Shown one piece after another: positions 6,876-11,757 of a DNA stretch of 11,757 nt; position 1 is the stretch's first letter; each line of letters opens with the position of its first letter. The translations under genes were made by a program, and so were the position numbers. The DNA is from Deltaproteobacteria bacterium (GTDB lineage Bacteria > Desulfobacterota > Desulfuromonadia > Geobacterales > Pseudopelobacteraceae): contig JAURXC010000247.1 in the NCBI GenBank assembly GCA_030654645.1, positions 1-11,757 of the forward strand, in the 5' to 3' direction. The notes beneath the pieces are model-generated. The model was not told the DNA's origin, made no database searches, and saw only the letters and a list, made by a program, of their open reading frames with translations.

Positions 6876-8126
6876 GTGGCACTTACTGCAATCAAGGGTT
6901 TTAATGACATCTTGCCGGAAGAATCAGGTCGCTGGCACTATATCGAACAGGCAGCACGCCGTATTTTTGAACTTAACGGCTTTGGCGAGATTCGGGTTCC
7001 GGTCATGGAGAAGACCGAGCTGTTTTGTCGTTCTATAGGAGATGCGACAGACATTGTGGAAAAGGAAATGTACACCTTCATCGACAAGGGCGAAAACAGC
7101 GTTACGCTACGACCGGAAGGGACCGCCGGAGTCATGCGTGCTTTTATCGAACACAAACTCTATGCACAGGACCCTGTCACCAAGTTGTTCTACCTGGGGC
7201 CGATGTTCAGGTACGAACGACCGCAAAAGGGGCGCTACCGGCAGTTTCACCAGATTGGAGCAGAGATAACCGGTGTCTGCGATCCATTGTCCGATGCCCA
7301 GGTACTGAACATGCTGGCATCTTTTTTCCGCGAGATCGGTTTGGATGAACCATCGCTGCAGATCAATTCTCTGGGGTGTCCGGAATGTCGTCCGGCCTAT
7401 CGCAGCGCACTCTGCCTCTTCCTGGAAGAACGGCTGGAGAGCCTCTGTGAGGATTGCAAGCGACGATTCAGCACTAATCCGCTCAGAACGCTTGACTGCA
7501 AGGTTCCGGGGTGTGTCGAGGCTACAAAAGGAGCGCCATCGATGCTGGAGCATCTCTGTGGAGATTGTAACCTGCATTTTGATTCTGTCCGACATTATCT
7601 CGACCTGTCAACCACACCCTACAGCATCAATCCCCGTATGGTTCGCGGGCTGGATTACTATACCAGGACTACTTTTGAAGTGGTGACCGGCCTGTTGGGT
7701 TCCCAGTCGGCAGTGGCAGCGGGAGGACGTTATGACGGACTGATCTCGCAACTCGGTGGGCCCGCGATTCCAGGAATCGGTTTTGCAATCGGACTGGAAC
7801 GCGTGGCGCTGCTCCTGGGTCAGAGGGATTTTGCGACAGTGCCTGATCTGTTTATTGCCACCATGGGGGCAGGGGAGCGCGATACCGCTTTCAGTTTGCT
7901 GGATGGCCTGTTGAAGTCCGATGTGCGGGTTGAACTGGATTATGAGGGCAAAAGCCTCAAGAGCCAAATGCGCCGCGCCGATAAACTCAAAGCGCGCTTC
8001 AGTGTGGTAATCGGAGAAAACGAGGTTAAGTCCGGAAAGGCAGCACTCAAGCGAATGTCTGATGGTTCAGTAACGGAAGTGGCCTTGATGGTTGATGAAA
8101 TTGCAAGGGTTTTACAGATGCAATAG
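6876..8126 (+). CDS. hisS: Histidyl-tRNA synthetase
   Basis: Class II aminoacyl-tRNA synthetase that charges tRNA-His with histidine using ATP in the cytoplasm; 416 residues, normal for a bacterial enzyme. The start is GTG, with GGGGTGA (6866-6872) just upstream and the classic N-terminus ALTAIKGFNDILP. Motif 2 is MFRYERPQKGRYRQFHQIGAE, with Arg112 and the histidine-specific QKGRYRQFHQ. The histidine A loop is LDYYTRTTFE (259-268), and AAGGRYDGL (281-289) completes the histidine pocket. The C-terminal anticodon-binding domain covers about 325-416. Between motif 2 and the histidine loop there are four cysteine pairs (168/171, 191/194, 208/213, 228/231), suggesting zinc binding in the insertion domain; this is inference. 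It follows a terminator, and the next gene (cold shock) has its own leader. Confidence 0.97.
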   Translation: MALTAIKGFNDILPEESGRWHYIEQAARRIFELNGFGEIRVPVMEKTELFCRSIGDATDIVEKEMYTFIDKGENSVTLRPEGTAGVMRAFIEHKLYAQDPVTKLFYLGPMFRYERPQKGRYRQFHQIGAEITGVCDPLSDAQVLNMLASFFREIGLDEPSLQINSLGCPECRPAYRSALCLFLEERLESLCEDCKRRFSTNPLRTLDCKVPGCVEATKGAPSMLEHLCGDCNLHFDSVRHYLDLSTTPYSINPRMVRGLDYYTRTTFEVVTGLLGSQSAVAAGGRYDGLISQLGGPAIPGIGFAIGLERVALLLGQRDFATVPDLFIATMGAGERDTAFSLLDGLLKSDVRVELDYEGKSLKSQMRRADKLKARFSVVIGENEVKSGKAALKRMSDGSVTEVALMVDEIARVLQMQ

Positions 8127-8391
8127 ATTGAATCATGCTGAAACTATAATATTCAAGAAAGAGGGGCGGGATTCCGGAATTCAAATTGTGCCGGTTGGTG
8201 GATTGATATAGTCAAGAAAACAAAATGAAACCGGAAGATTTTTTTTGCATACAAACTTCAAAAACTATGATAGTGGTTAAAAAATATAAAGTTTATAGCT
8301 TTTATAAAATTCAGGTTACTGTATACGATGATATTCAAACACTCGTGCTAACATGAGTGCAATACACAAGCGGGACAGAAGGAGTAGTGGC
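8127..8391 (+). other. AT-rich intergenic region and leader of the cold-shock gene
   Basis: 265 bases between hisS and the cold-shock gene with no supported coding region. It holds a short palindrome, ATTCCGGAAT, near 8170, a T8 run at 8239-8246 preceded by only a weak, distant pairing (CCGGTT/AACCGG), and an A/T-rich stretch at about 8275-8315. If the candidate promoter at 8244-8271 is real, the cold-shock mRNA has a leader of about 115 bases. Long leaders are typical of cold-induced csp mRNAs, which use them for temperature-dependent translation. I could not identify a recognised cold box. Confidence 0.5.
8244..8271 (+). promoter_or_regulatory. Candidate promoter for the cold-shock gene
   Basis: TTTGCA (8244-8249), a 16-base spacer and TATGAT (8266-8271, 5/6 to the -10 consensus). 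The -35 is only 4/6 and sits in a T run, so the support is modest. It would give the cold-shock gene its own transcript with a leader of about 115 bases. Confidence 0.35.
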
Positions 8392-8592
8392 ATGACAACA
8401 GGCAGAGTAAAGTGGTTCAATGACAGCAAAGGTTTCGGTTTTCTTGAGCAGGAGCAGGGCGAGGACATCTTCGTACACTTCTCCGCTATTTCTGGTGAAG
8501 GTTTCAAATCCTTGGCCGAAGGCGATGCAGTTAGCTTCGATATCGTCAAAGGACCCAAAGGGCTGCAGGCAGCTAATGTAACCCGGATTTAA
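8392..8592 (+). CDS. Cold-shock domain protein (CspA family)
   Basis: Small single-stranded nucleic-acid chaperone; 66 residues, the usual size of the CspA family, forming one five-stranded OB-fold. The sequence begins MTTGRVKWFNDSKGFGFL. RNP1 is KGFGFL and RNP2 is DIFVHFS; the aromatic residues of both should stack on RNA or DNA bases. The ATG at 8392 is chosen because AAGGAG (8379-8384) lies seven bases upstream and the family's N-terminus starts here. An in-frame ATG at 8353 would add 13 residues not typical of the family. Whether it is cold-induced or constitutive cannot be told from the sequence. It has its own leader and ends at a strong terminator. Confidence 0.95.
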   Translation: MTTGRVKWFNDSKGFGFLEQEQGEDIFVHFSAISGEGFKSLAEGDAVSFDIVKGPKGLQAANVTRI

Positions 8593-8611
8593 TCAAACCT
8601 TTTCAGCACTC

Positions 8612-8640
8612 AAAAGCCCCGCCATAAGCGGGGCTTTTTT
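8612..8640. terminator. Strong terminator, probably bidirectional, between the cold-shock gene and ychF
   Basis: AAAAGCCCCGC (8612-8622) and GCGGGGCTTTT (8628-8638) form a perfect 11-bp stem with the loop CATAA, followed by T6 (8635-8640). On the minus strand the same hairpin is followed by T4. It sits 19 bases after the cold-shock stop and 15 bases beyond the converging ychF stop, so it can serve both genes. Confidence 0.92.
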
Positions 8641-8655
8641 ATTTCCGCAGGAGAA

Positions 8656-9750
8656 TCAGACATTGAAGCGAAAGTGCATGACATCCCCGTCTTTTACCAC
8701 GTACTCCTTGCCTTCCAGCCGCATCAGTCCTTTTTCCTTGGCGCCGCTTTCACCATTGCAGGCGATGTAATCATCGAATGCGATTACTTCGGCGCGAATA
8801 AAACCCTTTTCGAAGTCGGTATGGATAACACCCGCAGCCTGGGGAGCCTTGGTGCCTTTGGTGATTGTCCAGGCGCGAACTTCCTTGACACCGGCGGTAA
8901 AGTAAGTGATCAGGCCCAGCAGGGAATATGCGTTTCTGATCAGGCGGTCAAGTCCGGCTTCCTCCAGACCCATGTCCGTGAGGAAAGCCTGCTTCTCTTC
9001 ACCGTCAAGCTCGGAGATCTCGGCTTCCAGCTTGCCGCAGATAACTACGACGCCAGAATTCTCAGCAGTGGCGATCTCACGCACCTTGGCGACATTGGGA
9101 TGTTTTCCCTCCAGGTCGTCCTCGGCGACATTGGCCACATACAGCACCGGTTTGTCGGTCAGAAGATGGAGGTCACGCATCCAGAGCCGTTCATCCTCGT
9201 TCTGGGCTACGCCGTGCAGTTTCGAGACCTGTTCAAGCAGCGCCCGGACTCGCAGGTAAAACTCAACCTCTTCCTTGGCTTTCTTGTCGCCGCTTCTGGA
9301 CATCTTTTCGGCTCGCTGGATTTTTTTCTCGATCGTGTCCAGGTCTGCCAGAGCCAGTTCGGTGTTGATAGTTTCGATATCGTCGGCGGGCGAGACCCGT
9401 CCGTTGACATGGACGACATTGTCGTCATCGAAGCACCTGACCACATGCACGACCGCATCAACGCTGCGGATGTGCCCAAGAAACTGATTCCCCAAGCCTT
9501 CTCCCTGGCTGGCGCCTTTGACAAGTCCGGCAATATCCACGAATTCAATCGTGGTGGGTTGTATCTTCTGCGGATTGACAATTGCTGAAAGCTGGTCCAT
9601 GCGGGGGTCCGGCACCTGGACAATTCCCACATTCGGTTCGATGGTGCAGAACGGGTAATTGGCCGACTCGGCGCCCGCCGATGTCAGGGCGTTGAAGATA
9701 GTGGATTTGCCGACGTTGGGAAGTCCGACGATTCCGCAGTTGATAGCCAT
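8656..9750 (-). CDS. ychF: Ribosome-associated Obg-family ATPase YchF (OLA1 type)
   Basis: P-loop NTPase of the Obg/TRAFAC class that binds ribosomes and, unlike its GTPase relatives, prefers ATP. At 364 residues it is the normal length. The Walker A/G1 motif is GLPNVGKST (9-17), G3 is DIAGL (72-76), and the G4 position is NVAE (207-210) instead of NKxD, which explains the ATP preference of the family. A predicted coiled-coil hairpin lies around residues 130-180 (charged, heptad-like), and the C-terminal TGS domain occupies about 280-364, ending MHFRFNV. It is the last gene of the prs-rplY-pth-ychF run. Its ribosome site GGAAGGA overlaps the last codons of pth and its ATG is six bases after that stop, so translation is likely coupled. 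YchF has been linked to oxidative stress control in other bacteria. Confidence 0.97.
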   Translation of the reverse strand: MAINCGIVGLPNVGKSTIFNALTSAGAESANYPFCTIEPNVGIVQVPDPRMDQLSAIVNPQKIQPTTIEFVDIAGLVKGASQGEGLGNQFLGHIRSVDAVVHVVRCFDDDNVVHVNGRVSPADDIETINTELALADLDTIEKKIQRAEKMSRSGDKKAKEEVEFYLRVRALLEQVSKLHGVAQNEDERLWMRDLHLLTDKPVLYVANVAEDDLEGKHPNVAKVREIATAENSGVVVICGKLEAEISELDGEEKQAFLTDMGLEEAGLDRLIRNAYSLLGLITYFTAGVKEVRAWTITKGTKAPQAAGVIHTDFEKGFIRAEVIAFDDYIACNGESGAKEKGLMRLEGKEYVVKDGDVMHFRFNV

Positions 9751-9756
9751 TGTGAT

Positions 9757-10338
9757 CTATCCTTCCAGAAAGTTTTTATTGTTGTTCAGGCTCATGGCTT
9801 TGGAAATGCCTTCGTCCAGCATCATCTTGAGCATATTGATGCCGCCGTCCAGGATTCGAGAGAGATGCTCCATCTGGACCGGCGGGATGTTGCCGAGCAC
9901 GTGGCCTGTTGTATCGCCGTGAGGTGATTTGCCGATTCCGATGCGCAGGCGGATGAAATCATTTTTACCAAGCTGCTCCGTGATCGAGCGCAGCCCGTTA
10001 TGCCCGCCATGTCCGCCGCCCTGTTTAAAACGCACCGTGCCGTAGGGGAGGTCGAGTTCGTCATGGATAACGATCAATTGGGAAATTGGAAGCTTGTAGA
10101 ATTGCAGAGCCTGCATCACCGCTTTACCGGACAGGTTCATGAATGTCAGCGGTTTAAGCAGGATCAGTCGGTGGCCGGCATAGCTCCATTCACCGGTCAA
10201 CCCGGAAAATGATTTGCGGGTAATTTCGGTATTCTCGCTGCTTGCCAGGCGATCCAAAAAAAGGAAACCCGCGTTATGGCGGGTCCATTGATAGGTGGGG
10301 CCGGGATTTCCCAGCCCCGCTATGATAAATGTGCTCAT
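9757..10338 (-). CDS. pth: Peptidyl-tRNA hydrolase
   Basis: Cytoplasmic esterase that frees tRNA from peptidyl-tRNA dropped by the ribosome. 193 residues, close to the E. coli enzyme (194). The N-terminus STFIIAGLGNPGPTY carries Asn11. The catalytic His21 is in TRHNAGF, Asn68 in FMNLSG, and Asp93 in HDELDLPYG; the loop GGGHGGHNGLRS and RLRIGIG are also classic. The start at 10338 is chosen because GLGNPG should lie within the first dozen residues. The frame is open further upstream but there overlaps rplY and looks unlike the family. The ribosome site is weak (GAGCGG), and the gap from the rplY stop is 20 bases, so coupling within the operon is likely. Pairing with rplY and ychF is common in proteobacteria. 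Confidence 0.96.
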   Translation of the reverse strand: MSTFIIAGLGNPGPTYQWTRHNAGFLFLDRLASSENTEITRKSFSGLTGEWSYAGHRLILLKPLTFMNLSGKAVMQALQFYKLPISQLIVIHDELDLPYGTVRFKQGGGHGGHNGLRSITEQLGKNDFIRLRIGIGKSPHGDTTGHVLGNIPPVQMEHLSRILDGGINMLKMMLDEGISKAMSLNNNKNFLEG

Positions 10339-10358
10339 GCCGTGTAATGCCGCTCTTA

Positions 10359-10946
10359 TCAGGCGGCTGCCGGAGCTTCTTCTTCCTTGGCGCGGCCGAG
10401 AATGCTGACAACCGGAATGTTGGCTTTGTCGAGCAGTGCAACTCCCTCGGGGAGTACGATATCGCCGACATGAATCGAATGCGCGATCATGAGATCGGTA
10501 ACATCGATTTCGATATGATCGGGAATGTTGCCCGGTAGGCACTCGGCGTGCAGTTCGTGGTGAGCCAGGTCGAGCAGGCCGCCTTCCTTGACGCCGATGG
10601 CGGAACCCTTCAGTACAACCGGAACAGTCACGCGAATCTTTTCGTTGGGATTGATGCGGTGGAGATCGACATGCTTGTAGGTTTTTTTGATCGGGTCACG
10701 CTGCAGGTCCACAACGATGGCTATGCTCTGGTCCAGGCTTCCGCCGCCAATCAGTGTGATCAGATTGTTCAGGCCACCTTCACCGGAAATGGCAGCCTGC
10801 AAGTCACGAACTTTGATGCTTACCGGCATCGGGTCCACGCCTTTGCCATAAACGACACCAGGGACCATATCAGCGTTACGGAGTCTGCGACATACACCTG
10901 TTCCGGTCTTGGTGCGTAATTCGATATTCATCTGTTTTTGTTGCAT
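10359..10946 (-). CDS. rplY: 50S ribosomal protein L25, long CTC/TL5 form
   Basis: Binds 5S rRNA in the large ribosomal subunit. At 195 residues it is the two-domain CTC/TL5 type rather than the ~95-residue E. coli L25. The N-terminal 5S-binding domain (about 6-95) has LRTKTGTGVCRRLRNADMVP, the VVYGKG motif and DLQRDPIKKTYKHVDLHRI. The C-terminal beta domain (about 100-182) has VPVVLKGSAIGVKEGG, ELHAECLPGNIPDHIEIDV and HVGDIVLPEGV. A short Glu/Ala/Pro tail ends the protein. The ATG at 10946 is supported by GGAGG (10953-10957) six bases upstream; an internal Met at residue 6 is the less likely start. The gap to prs is 61 bases with no hairpin seen, so it probably shares the prs transcript. Confidence 0.96.
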   Translation of the reverse strand: MQQKQMNIELRTKTGTGVCRRLRNADMVPGVVYGKGVDPMPVSIKVRDLQAAISGEGGLNNLITLIGGGSLDQSIAIVVDLQRDPIKKTYKHVDLHRINPNEKIRVTVPVVLKGSAIGVKEGGLLDLAHHELHAECLPGNIPDHIEIDVTDLMIAHSIHVGDIVLPEGVALLDKANIPVVSILGRAKEEEAPAAA

Positions 10947-11007
10947 ACTGTTCCTCCACTTTTAGTGACGGTTATTCCGCCCTATTCTGATAGATTGATT
11001 AATTCCA

Positions 11008-11757
11008 CTAAACAAAAAGTGAGCTTACCGATTCATCCTCATGGATACGACGGATAGCTTCGGCCAGCAGCTCTGCTACCGACAGCATCCTGATTTTGGT
11101 GGTTGTCGCTTCCTTGTCTCCCAGAGGGATTGTGTCTGTCAATACGACTTCCTCGATTTCGGAGTTGTTGATGCGTTCTATGGCCGGACCTGAAAGCACC
11201 CCATGGGTCGCACAGGCGTAGATGGCTTTAGCGCCGTTTTCCTTGAGGGCCTTGGCGGCCTGGGTCAGTGTGCCGGCGGTATCAATCATGTCATCCAGAA
11301 TTATGGCAATCTTGCCGCGTACATCACCGATCAGGTGCATCACTTCGGCAACATTGGGGCCGGTGCGACGTTTGTCGATAACTGCCAGTGAGTAGTTAAG
11401 GCGCTTGGCAAAGGCTCTGGCGCGTTCCGTTCCGCCTGCGTCGGGAGAAACCATCACAACCTGTTCTCCGCAGAAACGGTCCTTGAGGTAGTTGAGGATG
11501 ACCGGCGCGGCATATAGGTTATCAACCGGAATATTGAAAAAACCCTGGATCTGGCCGGCATGCAGGTCAATCGTTACCACCCGGTCCACACCCGCGGTTG
11601 TGATCAGGTCGGCAACCAGTTTGGCGGTGATCGGAGTGCGCGGCGCCGCTTTGCGATCCTGGCGCGCATAACCGTAGTAGGGCATAACTGCCGTGATGGT
11701 GGCGGCGGAGGCGCGTTTCAATGCATCCGTAATGACCAGCAGCTCCATCAGGTTGTC
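11008..11757 (-). CDS. prs: Ribose-phosphate pyrophosphokinase (N-terminus beyond right edge)
   Basis: Makes PRPP from ribose 5-phosphate and ATP, feeding purine, pyrimidine, histidine and NAD synthesis. 249 residues are visible of a usual ~313, so roughly the first 65 are off-window. Seen in order: MPYYGYARQDRKAAPRTPI with the ATP-binding RQDRK; the flexible-loop and effector region; the conserved DLHAGQIQGFF; SPDAGGTERARAFAKRL; the KRR segment (VIDKRRTG); and the PRPP-binding loop ILDDMIDTAGTL. The C-terminus SVSSLF is typical. All catalytic landmarks in the visible part are intact. It is the first visible gene of the minus-strand run; the promoter must lie beyond the window. Confidence 0.97.
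   Translation of the reverse strand, partial: DNLMELLVITDALKRASAATITAVMPYYGYARQDRKAAPRTPITAKLVADLITTAGVDRVVTIDLHAGQIQGFFNIPVDNLYAAPVILNYLKDRFCGEQVVMVSPDAGGTERARAFAKRLNYSLAVIDKRRTGPNVAEVMHLIGDVRGKIAIILDDMIDTAGTLTQAAKALKENGAKAIYACATHGVLSGPAIERINNSEIEEVVLTDTIPLGDKEATTTKIRMLSVAELLAEAIRRIHEDESVSSLFV

Noticed and set aside
8200..8246. Possible hisS terminator at the T8 run
   Set aside because: Only a six-base CCGGTT/AACCGG pairing with a very long loop precedes the T run; too weak to call.
8353..8391. Earlier ATG for the cold-shock protein
   Set aside because: Adds 13 residues atypical of CspA proteins, whereas AAGGAG stands seven bases before the ATG at 8392.
8674..9588. 304-residue open frame on the plus strand
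   Set aside because: Antisense to ychF, which has all its G motifs in the other strand; a codon-bias shadow.
10339..10542. Upstream in-frame extension of pth by 68 residues
   Set aside because: Would overlap rplY by about 180 bases and add an Arg/Ser-rich segment foreign to the family; GLGNPG near the N-terminus fixes the start at 10338.
1..11757. GEMM-type (cGAMP or c-di-GMP) riboswitch in the leaders of the window's genes
   Set aside because: I looked in the intergenic gaps for the conserved GCAAA-type core and GNRA-loop arrangement and saw none; a covariance search with the GEMM-I model would settle it.
1..11757. CRISPR array, tRNA or rRNA genes, insertion sequences, toxin-antitoxin or phage genes
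   Set aside because: No spaced direct repeats, cloverleaf-like sequence, transposase motifs or terminal inverted repeats were seen by eye.

Overview
The window looks like chromosome from a Desulfuromonadia-type bacterium (Geobacter / Pelobacter / Desulfuromonas relatives). This is an inference from three things: protein style, the minus-strand order ychF-pth-rplY(ctc)-prs, and a response regulator with a GGDEF-type cyclase directly before hisS that carries the substrate-pocket serine of Geobacter cGAMP synthases. No rRNA, tRNA, CRISPR array, transposon or phage gene is visible, and the base composition looks even throughout.

Layout. 1-1572 (minus): a soluble PAS-GAF-type histidine kinase, cut by the left edge inside its ATPase domain. 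1573-1760: a divergent intergenic region with a candidate plus-strand promoter. 1761-5333 (plus): a tightly spaced pair, an exported protein of unknown function built from two copies of a ~90-residue module, then the DNA-uptake channel comEC. 5334-5420: a short AT-rich gap with a candidate promoter. 5421-6785 (plus): a receiver-(GAF-like)-GGDEF response regulator, followed by a terminator at 6801-6843. 6876-8126 (plus): hisS. 8127-8391: an AT-rich leader. 8392-8592 (plus): a cold-shock protein. A strong hairpin at 8612-8640 separates it from the converging minus-strand operon prs (cut by the right edge), rplY/ctc, pth and ychF.

How the genes work together. The right half is housekeeping: PRPP synthesis, 5S-rRNA-binding ribosomal protein L25/CTC, rescue of peptidyl-tRNA, a ribosome-associated ATPase, histidyl-tRNA synthetase and an RNA chaperone. 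The left half is signalling and envelope function: a sensor kinase, an exported protein, a DNA-import channel and a cyclic-dinucleotide synthase.

The most notable point is in the GGDEF protein. At the position of PleD Asp344 (the Asp of the usual GHxxGD) it has Ser343, giving GHLIGS. That substitution is the known signature of Hypr GGDEF enzymes, such as Geobacter sulfurreducens GacA with Ser347, which make 3',3'-cGAMP rather than mainly c-di-GMP. Rec-Hypr enzymes are already described, so this is a probable member of a known but rare class. The new question is its setting beside an exported duplicated-module protein, ComEC and a divergent kinase lacking a visible receiver domain.
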